Positions 1-8,786 of a stretch of 64,000 nucleotides of DNA are shown here, in pieces. The notes beneath the pieces were generated by a model, which saw nothing but the letters and a program-made list of their open reading frames with translations, was not told where the DNA came from and did no database searches. Source of the DNA: Chryseobacterium sp. JV274 (GTDB lineage: Bacteria > Bacteroidota > Bacteroidia > Flavobacteriales > Weeksellaceae); NCBI RefSeq assembly GCF_903969135.1, contig NZ_LR824569.1, forward strand, positions 1,860,001-1,924,000, read 5' to 3'. The first letter of the stretch is position 1, and each line of letters begins with the position of its first letter. The translations under genes and the position numbers were made by a program.

Positions 1-249
1 TTCTCCTGCTGTCTGTACTCTTTTAAAATTTTGTTTTACAGAAGAATACTGAAAGGTTGTCCGTGAAAAATCCAAAGGCTGGAAAAATGAAATATACGGA
101 TCATTTATTCTGATATCCTTTTCTACCGAACTGATGTTAATACTATCTAAATGAGTAGTCTGAGCATGGAAGAACTGGCTGCCTAAAGCAACCAATCCCA
201 ACATACTGTATTGAAAGACTTTAATCGTCTTATTTCTATTATTGTGCAT
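1..249 (-). CDS. Secreted or outer-membrane protein, N-terminal part (possibly DUF6850 family), cut by window edge
   Basis: The first 83 codons of a minus-strand gene are visible; it runs off the left edge of the window. The ATG lies at 249-247 and the protein begins MHNNRNKTIKVFQYSMLGLV, a signal peptide ending near ALGSQFFHAQ. The mature start is hydrophilic and aromatic (SFFQPLDFSRTTFQYSS). The start codon overlaps the stop of the upstream DUF4876 gene by 11 bases, so the two are probably translationally coupled. From memory of Bacteroidota genomes, a DUF6850 outer-membrane beta-barrel protein often follows a TonB-dependent receptor and a DUF4876 lipoprotein. The family name here is therefore inferred from position, while the signal peptide is read directly. 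Confidence 0.65.
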   Translation of the reverse strand, partial: MHNNRNKTIKVFQYSMLGLVALGSQFFHAQTTHLDSINISSVEKDIRINDPYISFFQPLDFSRTTFQYSSVKQNFKRVQTAGE

Positions 250-1588
250 ATCCTCTAGGGTTTGCTTTAATCGTTACAAAATCATTGGCAGAATTATTTG
301 TATCCTGCAATACCATACGTCCATTGACAATTTCCTTCGTTTTACGGATTACAGAAAATCCTGTAAAAGTACCTTCAGCCTGCCCCAGAGAGTTGACAAT
401 GAAAGTTCTTGAAGCATCTATATCTGCAGGGAAATCTTTAGGTACTTTCTGCTCTTTATCCGTAATATCTATTCCGTCTATGATATAGTTTTTAGGAATT
501 TGTAAAAACAGGGTTCCGGTAGGAGCTTTAGGAGCTGCAACTTTTTGCCAGCTTGCCACTTCTGCATCCGTTGCTCTCAGAATTCCTAATCCCAGCATAG
601 AATTTACATTCAGGATTAAATCATTAGAGGCAATACTCCAGTAAGCAACCTGCATATCCGGCACCATAATATTCTGGATATCCCATGCGAAGGGCTTTTT
701 ACCAATACTTATATTATAATCTCCCATATAAGTTTCAAAGTCGGCATGGCTCAGATCAACAGTTTTGTCAGGCTCCTGTATTGGTATTCCTGTACCGTTA
801 ATATCATCAAAAGGCATCTTATGATTAATGGCCGTTTGAGCTACAATAATACTTTTCCCAGGCAAAATTGGGTACTGGCTACCGTTGCCCGGTATTTTGA
901 TAAGTATATTAGAATAAACATAATCCGTATTGGCTGCAGCACCTCCCCCGGCAGTTTTGCTCCAGTCATACTGCCCATTGGATAAAGTATAGGTGGTCAC
1001 ATTACTGTTCACATTTCCTTCCAGAAATACCAGGTATAATCCGTCAGCATAAATAGTCTGATCCGAGTTGTTGTGAACCTCAATAAACTGATCTCTGAAA
1101 TTGGCTCCTAATTTATTATCCGAACCTGCATAATAATATTGTTTGATTACAAGATCTCCAAGGTTTCCACTGGTGATTCTGATCAGTTTTGAAGAAGTAT
1201 TGGCATTGATGGTTACTTTTTCATCAAAACCTCCGAAGTGAACAATTTCATAGCTTGTTTCCTCTCCTATTTGCTGTTCATATTCACTCTGCTTCAGCTG
1301 TAATTCAGCCTGAATACTGTAACTTCCCGGCAGAACGGCATCTAATTTCAGTTCTCCGTTGGCATCTGTTTTTCCGATAATCTGATCTTCTGTGGCTGTA
1401 TTTTTCAGGATAACAGTTACATTCGCTACTCCTTTGTCTGCTACGGAAGGGTATTTGGAAGCATCATATTTAATATTTACAGTAAACGGAACAGGCTTAA
1501 TCTCGTTATTTCCTCCAAAGTCATCATCTCTGTTGCATCCAACAAGGGCAAGAACGGGAATTACTAACAATAGTATTAATCGTTTCAT
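239..1588 (-). CDS. DUF4876-family lipoprotein
   Basis: 449 residues. The N-terminus is a lipoprotein signal (MKRLILLLVIPVLALVGC) with the lipobox cysteine at residue 18, followed by acidic residues. A region at about residues 35-130 reads like a carboxypeptidase-regulatory or prealbumin-like beta-sandwich (ANVTVILKNTATEDQIIGKT, DANGELKLDAVLPGSYSI). The rest has the pattern of DUF4876, with DQFIEVHNNSDQTIYADGLY followed by a long beta-rich region. It lies 20 bases after the TonB-dependent receptor gene and overlaps the next gene by 11 bases, so the three form one operon. I infer it is a surface lipoprotein working with that receptor; the substrate is unknown. Confidence 0.8.
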   Translation of the reverse strand: MKRLILLLVIPVLALVGCNRDDDFGGNNEIKPVPFTVNIKYDASKYPSVADKGVANVTVILKNTATEDQIIGKTDANGELKLDAVLPGSYSIQAELQLKQSEYEQQIGEETSYEIVHFGGFDEKVTINANTSSKLIRITSGNLGDLVIKQYYYAGSDNKLGANFRDQFIEVHNNSDQTIYADGLYLVFLEGNVNSNVTTYTLSNGQYDWSKTAGGGAAANTDYVYSNILIKIPGNGSQYPILPGKSIIVAQTAINHKMPFDDINGTGIPIQEPDKTVDLSHADFETYMGDYNISIGKKPFAWDIQNIMVPDMQVAYWSIASNDLILNVNSMLGLGILRATDAEVASWQKVAAPKAPTGTLFLQIPKNYIIDGIDITDKEQKVPKDFPADIDASRTFIVNSLGQAEGTFTGFSVIRKTKEIVNGRMVLQDTNNSANDFVTIKANPRGYAQ

Positions 1589-1608
1589 TATTTTTATTTT
1601 TAGCGTTA

Positions 1609-4326
1609 TTAAAATCTGTATGAAATATTTCCTCCAAATGAAGTAGACGTAAAGTTTCCGTAAACAGCCCCTCTTTCGTCGTATGCTTTTAAATTGAAAA
1701 CATTACTTACGTATATTGACAATCTGAAACCACTTAAGAAATCTTTTGTAACCCTTAAATGAACATTATGAAGTGTTTTGTTATATAACCCTGAAAGTTT
1801 TTCGTCAGAAGGTTTCAGGAATAATCCCTGGTATTTTGGATTGGTACGCTCATTTTCAGGAATCATCTGCATTTCTCCGTCATGTTTTATATACCCTATC
1901 GGATAAATGTCATTCATTCCTGTCAAAGATCTGTCTGAAAGAAAATGATCTGTTCTCAAGCCAATAATTAACCCTGATGAAGCAAGGTGATAATCAAAAC
2001 TGAAACTTGCTCTGGCCATGGATCTTTTATTTTTGATATCATTATAAATCCCATATTGGTAATCCTTATCCATGATCTCCGGTGCACTGATTTTGTAAAG
2101 TCCGTCATCTTTCTGCCCGGAAGTCTCCACATAACTGGCATTAAAACCAATCACAAGATTAAGAGCTTCTATTTTTTTGAAGCTGGCCATCAGTTCCAAT
2201 CCTTTATCTGAAGACTGATATCCGTTAATAATTCTGTTCTGGAGGTAATTAAATTTTTCAGTTCCTACAATTTCAAAAGTAGGCACATTTGTTCCTGATA
2301 TATTGACATCAACTTTGGCTTTATCCATTATTTTATGAACACTCATGGTAGTAAAACCATCTACCAGCTTATTGTAATATGCTGTAAGGTTAACAATCCC
2401 AAAAGGAAACCTGTAATCTACTCCTATTTCAGTTTTCCAGCTCTTTGAAGGTTTAAGACTCGCATTATCTCCTGGTGTTACGACCGTTTGCATAATAGCT
2501 GCTGAATAATATCCAGGCAGACGATAATCCCCAAGAAGGAAGTCAAAATATCTTGGTGCTGTGTAGATCTGATTAAGTGAAGGTGCTTTAGATGTTAATC
2601 CAAACCCTCCTCTCACAGAAAGTTTCCCCATCTGATAAGAAGTGTTTACTCTTGGCGAATAGGTAGAATATGAATTCTGCAAATCATAGCGAAGACCCAG
2701 ATTTGTTTTAAAAATGTGTTTATTAGCAAAGACTTTGGTAATATTATCCTGAATATACAATGCATACTGTTTACTGGAAAATACATTGTCTCTGTAATTA
2801 AAATCTCTCATCCCATTGGAACCCTGCCCGGCTGCATTTATCGTTGTGAACTGTCCTGCTGTTCCGTACCTTCCTTTTCCAAAGTTATCTCCATAACGGA
2901 AATTAGCTCCCATACTGTAATTATGAGCCCATTTTGAAGAAGTTAGTTTTATTCCGTTAATGCTAAAATTGGTGTAAATATTAAGAGGTTTCCCATCCGA
3001 AAATGCCTGATTCTCATAACTTGGCGGTGTATAAGGTGCATAATAAACTCCATCTGTTGTAGAGTTTCCATAAGGACGAGCGCCTTGGTTCAGCCAGTAT
3101 CTGCGTTCTGTAAGCTGAGTTGCATAGCTTAATCCCATATCGACATTGATTGATTTAAAGAATGTTTTTTTACCATTCTGTGCGAAAAAATAACTGATAT
3201 TATTTCCTAATGAAAAGCTTTTATTTTCGACATTGATAATCATTCCGTCAACATCATCAGGGTCTCTTTTTCCTTTGCTGCTATTGGTAGAAAATGAAGC
3301 AGACAGCTTATTTCTAAATCCATTTTTATTACTTGACCAAAGAAAATTGACATTTGTTCTGTCATATCCTACAAGGCTGGTTCTGGGATCTGAAAGAGAA
3401 TTCATATAATCAACAGAAGCGTTCAGGGCATTATTCTGATTAATTTTAAACCCTTTGGTAAGGCCAACCTGATAAGTTCCTTCTCTCAGCGATGCATCCA
3501 ATCGTAATGGTGATGCTTTTGCCGTTGTAGTAACTTTGATCAATCCGGAAGTCAAATCTCCATATTTGGCATCCGGTACTCCTTGTACAACTTCAATACT
3601 TTCGATATTCTCTGTAGGAATTTCTCTTAAATCAACCCCGTAATTCGGCTGGCTTGGCATTAGGTTTCCTCCTTTGGTAGAGGTATTAAAGCTTATTCCA
3701 AAAGGGCCGCTGTTGGCAGAGTCATAGCTCTGCATATTTTCGTTATTAGATAAGACAATATCATTGACCATCAACTGTACCCCAAACGCCCTGTTCCCGA
3801 AATCATCACCTCCTGGAACATTTCCGGAACCTGTTATTGAAGGTCCGCTTGCGGTTCTGAAAACAATATTTTTAAATTGGGTATTGTCAAACTGCTGTAC
3901 ATATTGACCAGGTAATTGCTGTAATACATCTCCGATAGAAAATGACTGCAGGTTTTGAAGTGCTTCCTGTTGAATTGCTATTTCAGAAAATTGTTTTTTT
4001 CTTGCAGTAAGCTGCACTCCTTCGATTCTGATTTCTGATCTTTCACGAGATGAGCTTTTAGGTGATAGAATTTGCAACTTTAGTTCCTCCCCCTCTTTGA
4101 TTATAATGGTTTCTTCTCTATTATTATCATTTAGGAAAGTAATCTGGCATTTTCCTTTGAGAACCATAGAATTACCGTTCTTATGCAATTCTTTACATTC
4201 TTTCAAACCACCACTGACAAGTTCTCCCGTTTTGATTTGTCCATTATGAGAAAATTCAACTTTCTGAGCAGACAAGAATCCGCCTGCTGTTAGAAAAACA
4301 GCACCTGCTAATAACGATAATTTCAC
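1609..4326 (-). CDS. TonB-dependent outer-membrane receptor
   Basis: 905 residues with a signal peptide (MKLSLLAGAVFLTAGGFLSA). After a short N-terminal region with two cysteines (KECK, GKC) comes a plug domain. Its signs are the VQLTARKK segment, then SFSIGDVLQQLPGQYVQ, a VMVND-type motif (QLMVNDIVLS) and IESIEVVQGVPDAKYGDLTSG. The remainder is a beta-barrel ending in GGNISYRF with a C-terminal Phe. It is the first gene of an operon with the DUF4876 lipoprotein and the gene at the window edge. Such receptors import siderophores, metals, vitamins or glycans using TonB energy. Nothing in the sequence identifies the ligand, and there is no SusD partner, so a glycan SusCD system is unlikely. Confidence 0.9.
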   Translation of the reverse strand: MKLSLLAGAVFLTAGGFLSAQKVEFSHNGQIKTGELVSGGLKECKELHKNGNSMVLKGKCQITFLNDNNREETIIIKEGEELKLQILSPKSSSRERSEIRIEGVQLTARKKQFSEIAIQQEALQNLQSFSIGDVLQQLPGQYVQQFDNTQFKNIVFRTASGPSITGSGNVPGGDDFGNRAFGVQLMVNDIVLSNNENMQSYDSANSGPFGISFNTSTKGGNLMPSQPNYGVDLREIPTENIESIEVVQGVPDAKYGDLTSGLIKVTTTAKASPLRLDASLREGTYQVGLTKGFKINQNNALNASVDYMNSLSDPRTSLVGYDRTNVNFLWSSNKNGFRNKLSASFSTNSSKGKRDPDDVDGMIINVENKSFSLGNNISYFFAQNGKKTFFKSINVDMGLSYATQLTERRYWLNQGARPYGNSTTDGVYYAPYTPPSYENQAFSDGKPLNIYTNFSINGIKLTSSKWAHNYSMGANFRYGDNFGKGRYGTAGQFTTINAAGQGSNGMRDFNYRDNVFSSKQYALYIQDNITKVFANKHIFKTNLGLRYDLQNSYSTYSPRVNTSYQMGKLSVRGGFGLTSKAPSLNQIYTAPRYFDFLLGDYRLPGYYSAAIMQTVVTPGDNASLKPSKSWKTEIGVDYRFPFGIVNLTAYYNKLVDGFTTMSVHKIMDKAKVDVNISGTNVPTFEIVGTEKFNYLQNRIINGYQSSDKGLELMASFKKIEALNLVIGFNASYVETSGQKDDGLYKISAPEIMDKDYQYGIYNDIKNKRSMARASFSFDYHLASSGLIIGLRTDHFLSDRSLTGMNDIYPIGYIKHDGEMQMIPENERTNPKYQGLFLKPSDEKLSGLYNKTLHNVHLRVTKDFLSGFRLSIYVSNVFNLKAYDERGAVYGNFTSTSFGGNISYRF

Positions 4327-4495
4327 CCTTAAAATATTTAGAGCGCAAAATTAATTATAATTATTCTAAATAAAAAGTAAGTTTTAAAATTAATTAAAGT
4401 TATTTTTTCTTAAAACCAAACAATATATACAAACAATTCCCTGAATGAAGAATAAAACAATAATACAACTTAAATACATACGATATTACATCTGG

Positions 4496-4939
4496 CTATG
4501 GCTTTTTAAAAACGGACTGAAAGTTAAATGCATAGGATGATGGACCGTTTTCCTGCAAATACTCTAGCCGCTTCACAGCTTCTGTTATGTCTGGATATTC
4601 ACTATCTTTAATCCACCACAGAGCATAAAAGGCTTTTCCATATTTTTGAAACCATTCTTTTCTTCTTTTCAGAAAGTCAACATGAAATGTTTTATAGGTA
4701 TAGTATTCCAATGTTTCTATATTTCTCCATACAGATAGATTGATAATAATTTGTTCATCATTAAATGGATTAAAGCTTGCCGCATTGTTATCCTCATCTT
4801 TTAGCCTCCATATGAACCCATCACTTTCATCTGCTAGTTGATTAACTGAATCAAAATGACTTACAAACTCATTCATTACTGGATCTTCTATGTTAACTCC
4901 TTTCATTCGGGCAACATTAATTTGTGCTAATTGGTACAT
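4496..4939 (-). CDS. DUF3291 domain-containing protein
   Basis: 147 residues, soluble, with no signal peptide. It begins MYQLAQINVARMKGVNIEDP and contains the features I associate with DUF3291: FVSHFDSVNQLADESDGFIW, LSVWRNIETLEYYTYKTFHVDFLKRR and a central ALWWI motif. The fold is expected to resemble the dimeric alpha/beta-barrel (ABM) family, some of which are small oxygenases, but the role of DUF3291 is not known. It is divergent from the HxlR-type regulator gene at 5031 with only 91 bases between them. This arrangement suggests that the regulator controls this gene. The family call is reasonably sure; function is open. Confidence 0.8.
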   Translation of the reverse strand: MYQLAQINVARMKGVNIEDPVMNEFVSHFDSVNQLADESDGFIWRLKDEDNNAASFNPFNDEQIIINLSVWRNIETLEYYTYKTFHVDFLKRRKEWFQKYGKAFYALWWIKDSEYPDITEAVKRLEYLQENGPSSYAFNFQSVFKKP

Positions 4940-5030
4940 TTTTTTATTTCTTTAATTCTCGTTATATTGTGTAAAAATAGATCCTGTACTATTAGCATAA
5001 AATAACTATCAATATAGATACTATAAAAAA

Positions 5031-5393
5031 ATGAAAAAAGAATGTGAGACCTCATACATCAATGTGGACCAAAAATCTTATCCCTGTGCAGTAAGCTTTG
5101 TCATGGATCTCATTGGAGGAAGATGGAAAGGAGTTATTCTCTGCCACCTAAAGAACGGTGATAAAAGGTTTGGTGAACTAAAAAAAGAGCTTTCTTTTAT
5201 TACAGAAACAACCTTAAGTATTCAGCTAAGACAATTAGAAAGAGATCAATTAATAACACGAACAGTATTTGGAACAAAGCCTCCCGTAAAAGTTGTATAT
5301 AGTTTGTCAGATTTAGGATTATCATTTATTCCTTTATTGGATCATATTAATAATTGGGGCAAAACTATTTTAGAAAGTAAAAAGGTGCTTTAA
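5031..5393 (+). CDS. HxlR-family winged-helix transcriptional regulator
   Basis: 120 residues. It has the HxlR architecture: an N-terminal cysteine (KKECETSYI), CAVSFVMDLIGGRWKGVILC leading into the winged helix, then KRFGELKKELSFITETTLS, QLRQLERDQLITR, and a wing ending PVKVVYSLSDLGLSF. HxlR regulators often sense aldehydes, quinones or oxidants through a cysteine near the N-terminus, and commonly control a divergent gene. Here the divergent neighbour is the DUF3291 gene. The shared 91-base spacer contains a TATC-AATATA-GATA palindrome at about 5010-5023 that could be an operator; this is only a guess. A strong bidirectional terminator follows the gene. Confidence 0.88.
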   Translation: MKKECETSYINVDQKSYPCAVSFVMDLIGGRWKGVILCHLKNGDKRFGELKKELSFITETTLSIQLRQLERDQLITRTVFGTKPPVKVVYSLSDLGLSFIPLLDHINNWGKTILESKKVL

Positions 5394-5434
5394 AAGTTTA
5401 TACATTAAATTCATATATCAGTCTACAAAAAATA

Positions 5435-5467
5435 AAAACCCGCAGTAAATAAATTTACTGCGGGTTT
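5435..5467. terminator. Bidirectional rho-independent terminator
   Basis: A perfect 14-bp stem (AAACCCGCAGTAAA pairing with TTTACTGCGGGTTT) closes on a TAAA loop, with A and T tracts at the two ends. It sits between the convergent HxlR gene and the esterase remnant, so it can serve both strands. Confidence 0.9.
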
Positions 5468-5566
5468 GATTTATAATTAGATGTTAGTGTTTATAGATAA
5501 CTATATAAATTAATATTACCCATCCATTAATAAATAGAGTACTCAATTTGCTGTGCTTATTTTGGG

Positions 5567-6703
5567 TTACCATTTAAAAGTTTTTGAGTTTGTTGACTTA
5601 TTTATGAATATCAAATAATCAAAAGAGTCAGTAACATTAGTTTTTGTAAATTCACTTTTATCTGTACCTGATCCTGTTTTGCGGAATAGAATATCTTTTA
5701 ATATCCAATTACCAAGTTTGTTGCCATCCTTCTTGATTCCTTTCAGATCCAAAATAAAAATTGGAATGTCGAGCGAGTTAAGCTTATATTCTAATGTTCC
5801 GGGACCGGCTTTTTCTGAATTATAGATACCAAGCTTCCCATTAATACTGGCAGAATAAGTACCTTCATAAAAGGCAAATCCAAAATTCACAAAATCGTTA
5901 TCATGCATTTCATTCATCCAATACCCCATTCTTTCTGAATTTAATTTTGCAATGTGATAATTATGAGCGGAGACAATTACTTTAGAATTCAAATAGTTTT
6001 CCTTTAACCATTTAACATTCTCTGCCATAAATTGGTCTCTTCTAATAAAACTGTGTTGGATATATTGTCTAATAATATCTACATTTTGTAGGAAGCGCGA
6101 TTTTTCTTCCGGATTTTTTATTGATATACTTTTTTCTTTTATTAAAAACAGATACTCAGATATAATTTTTTGACCTTTTTTAGAATACGTTCTAAAGCCT
6201 CTGTTATTTTCCTTTAAAGCGATTTCCATGTCATCAATCTCTTGCTCGGGCAGCTGATTTTCCTGATATGTTTTTCTTATTTGAGCTATCGCCCCTTTAG
6301 CGTATTGCATATCGAAACCATCAAAAAAAACTTTTGAACTATGATTTTCATTGTATTTTTTCAACCATTCAACAAAAGTTAAAGTTTCTTCGGTTTGCCA
6401 CAGCCAAAAATACATTCCCTTTAGAATATCTTTTGGGTTTCCTTTTCCTTCCTGAATATAGTGATTCATTAAAAAACTTTCAGGCATATTGGCTTCGAGC
6501 GAAAAGACATTGAAATTTTTGTGGGCTATCAAATATTCACTTATTTTATATTTCATTTGATACACTTCACTCGAACCGTGAGTAGATTCTCCTAATCCTA
6601 CTATTTCTGCATTGCCTCTGAGTTCTTGGTTAAAAGGCAGTTTTTTGTTGTAAGAAACCTTTTGGAAGTAAAAACCCCATAAACAAATGTTTATGGGGTT
6701 TTT
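5567..6703 (-). pseudogene. Erythromycin-esterase-like gene, 5'-truncated
   Basis: The readable frame is homologous to the erythromycin esterase (EreA/EreB-like) family: FSLEANMPES, GMYFWLWQTEETLTFVEWLK, KVFFDGFDMQ, and SAHNYHIAK with a conserved His. The first possible initiators in this frame, GTG at 6565 and ATG at 6556, lie inside the conserved domain. The same frame continues upstream through AEIVGLGESTHGSSE, which carries the family's catalytic Glu/His motif, and reaches a TAG at 6704-6706 without any ATG, GTG or TTG in between. That upstream stretch is the dnaK terminator itself. I conclude that a deletion removed the start codon, signal peptide and perhaps 50-60 residues, joining the remainder to the dnaK 3' end. 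The rest of the frame is intact, so the loss may be recent. An unusual start codon with read-through from dnaK is a less likely alternative. Confidence 0.72.
6671..6702 (-). terminator. dnaK terminator
   Basis: A 14-bp perfect stem (AAAACCCCATAAAC with its complement) closes on a four-base loop, with a T tract on the minus strand, 33 bases after the dnaK stop. The frame of the esterase remnant runs into this hairpin. Confidence 0.85.
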
Positions 6704-6735
6704 CTATATGTTATTAATTGTTATGAATCAATTAA

Positions 6736-8634
6736 TTATTTTACTTCTTCGAAGTCTGCATCCTGTACATCTTCAGCTCCAGCGTTTCCGCCAGCATTCT
6801 GAGCTCCGGCACCTGCATCAGCACCAGGCTGTTGACCAGCTGCATATAATTCTTCAGAAGCTGCCATCCATGCTGCATCTAATGCTTCAGTTTTAGCTTT
6901 TACATCATCAACACTTTTAGCTTCGAAAGCTGTTTTTAATTCTGTGTGAGCCGTTTCGATAGCTGCTTTTTTGTCAGCAGAAAGCTTTTCACCGAACTCT
7001 TTCAATTGCTTTTCAGTCTGGAAGATCAATCCGTCAGCTTTGTTGAAGATTTCAACTTCTTCTTTTCTCTTAGCATCTGCTGCAGAGTTTTCCTGAGCTT
7101 CTTTCTTCATTCTTTCGATTTCTTCGTCAGAAAGACCTGAAGAAGCCTGGATTTTGATAGACTGCTCTTTACCAGTTCCTTTATCTTTAGCAGACACACT
7201 TAGGATACCGTTAGCATCAATATCGAAAGTTACTTCAATTTGAGGAACTCCTCTTGGTGCTGGTGGAATATCCTGAAGATCGAATCTACCGATTTCTTTG
7301 TTATCGTTGAACATTGATCTTTCTCCCTGCCCTACTCTGATGCTTACAGCCGGCTGGTTGTCAGAAGCTGTAGAGAATACTTCAGATTTTTTAGTTGGGA
7401 TCGTAGTGTTCGCCTCAATTAATTTAGTGAATACAGAACCCATTGTTTCAATACCTAAAGAAAGTGGAGTAACGTCAAGTAGTAATACGTCTTTTACATC
7501 ACCTGTTAATACACCTCCCTGGATTGCTGCACCAATTGCTACAACCTCATCCGGGTTCACTCCTTTAGATGGTTTTTTACCGAAGAATTTTTCTACTTCT
7601 TCCTGGATGATCGGGATTCTTGTAGAACCACCTACCAAGATTACTTCGTCAATATCTGAAGTTGATAAACCAGCATCTTTTAATGCTTTAGCAACAGGCT
7701 CCATAGATCTTCTTACAAGATCTGCAGATAATTGCTCGAATTTAGCTTTTGTTAAAGACTTCACTAAGTGCTTAGGACCTGTAGCAGTAGCCGTGATATA
7801 TGGTAAGTTGATTTCAGTCTGAGGAGAAGAAGATAATTCAATTTTAGCTTTTTCAGCAGCTTCTTTCAATCTTTGTAATGCGATTGCATCAGATTTCAAT
7901 TCTACACCTTCTTCAGCTTTGAACTCATCAGCCATCCAGTTGATGATCACATCATCAAAGTCATCACCTCCTAAGTGCGTATCACCATTTGTAGATAATA
8001 CTTCGAATACACCATCTCCTAAATCAAGGATAGAGATATCAAAAGTACCACCACCTAGGTCATATACTGCGATTTTCTGATCTTTATGGTTTTTATCAAG
8101 ACCGTAAGCTAACGCCGCAGCTGTAGGTTCGTTGATAATTCTTTCTACTTTAAGACCAGCGATTTCACCAGCTTCTTTAGTAGCTTGTCTCTGTGCATCA
8201 TTGAAGTATGCAGGAACAGTGATTACCGCTCTTGTTACTTCCTGTCCAAGATAATCTTCAGCAGTTTTCTTCATTTTCTGAAGCGTCATTGCAGAAATTT
8301 CCTGTGGTGTATATTCTCTATCGTCGATTTTTACTTTTACAGTATCATTTGGTCCTGCAACCACTTTATAAGGTACTCTTGAAACTTCAGAAGCATCATC
8401 TTTAAAGTGCGTTCCGATAAATCTTTTGATAGAGTAAACAGTTTTTGTTGGATTCGTTACAGCCTGTCTTTTTGCAGGATCACCTACTTTTCTCTCTCCG
8501 TCTTCTGTAAAAGCTACAATAGAAGGAGTAGTTCTTTTACCTTCTGCGTTAGGAATAACAACAGGGTCTTTACCCTCCATTACAGCAACACAAGAGTTGG
8601 TCGTTCCTAAGTCAATTCCAATTATTTTACTCAT
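6736..8634 (-). CDS. dnaK: Molecular chaperone DnaK (Hsp70)
   Basis: 632 residues, close to the 638 of the E. coli protein. The ATPase domain opens with [16 protein letters not shown] (phosphate 1), then [49 protein letters not shown] (phosphate 2) and [14 protein letters not shown] (adenosine loop). The linker [18 protein letters not shown] leads to the substrate-binding domain, with a helical lid and a disordered Gly/Ala-rich tail ending FEEVK, as needed for GrpE/DnaJ-coupled cycling. It is a single-gene unit here: dnaJ and grpE are not in the window. A terminator follows the stop. Upstream, a TGACA-N3-TGACA repeat may relate to heat-shock control. Confidence 0.98.
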   Translation of the reverse strand: MSKIIGIDLGTTNSCVAVMEGKDPVVIPNAEGKRTTPSIVAFTEDGERKVGDPAKRQAVTNPTKTVYSIKRFIGTHFKDDASEVSRVPYKVVAGPNDTVKVKIDDREYTPQEISAMTLQKMKKTAEDYLGQEVTRAVITVPAYFNDAQRQATKEAGEIAGLKVERIINEPTAAALAYGLDKNHKDQKIAVYDLGGGTFDISILDLGDGVFEVLSTNGDTHLGGDDFDDVIINWMADEFKAEEGVELKSDAIALQRLKEAAEKAKIELSSSPQTEINLPYITATATGPKHLVKSLTKAKFEQLSADLVRRSMEPVAKALKDAGLSTSDIDEVILVGGSTRIPIIQEEVEKFFGKKPSKGVNPDEVVAIGAAIQGGVLTGDVKDVLLLDVTPLSLGIETMGSVFTKLIEANTTIPTKKSEVFSTASDNQPAVSIRVGQGERSMFNDNKEIGRFDLQDIPPAPRGVPQIEVTFDIDANGILSVSAKDKGTGKEQSIKIQASSGLSDEEIERMKKEAQENSAADAKRKEEVEIFNKADGLIFQTEKQLKEFGEKLSADKKAAIETAHTELKTAFEAKSVDDVKAKTEALDAAWMAASEELYAAGQQPGADAGAGAQNAGGNAGAEDVQDADFEEVK

Positions 8635-8711
8635 AATATTTTATATTTTTTTCTATTTTTAAATTAATTTACACTCTCAATTTCTCAATATCTGTACCAT
8701 TCAAAGAATTG

Positions 8712-8724
8712 TGACAAAATGACA
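8712..8724 (-). promoter_or_regulatory. TGACA-type repeat upstream of dnaK
   Basis: Two copies of TGACA separated by three A/T bases (TGACAAAATGACA on the plus strand) lie about 80 bases before the dnaK start and next to the terminator of the metalloprotease gene. A role in heat-shock or basal promoter recognition is inferred only from position. Confidence 0.3.
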
Positions 8725-8733
8725 CAATAAAAT

Positions 8734-8759
8734 AAAAACCCCGATAAAATCGAGGCTTT
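8734..8759 (-). terminator. Terminator of the metalloprotease gene
   Basis: On the minus strand GCCTCGAT-TTT-ATCGGGG forms a 7-bp stem with one G-U pair, followed by a run of T. It lies 28 bases after the metalloprotease stop. Confidence 0.75.
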
Positions 8760-8786
8760 GTATGATTTAATATGGAAATATTTTCA

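Noticed and set aside
7298..7822. 174-codon open frame antisense to dnaK
   Set aside because: It lies entirely within a highly conserved gene on the other strand and reflects the codon structure of dnaK.
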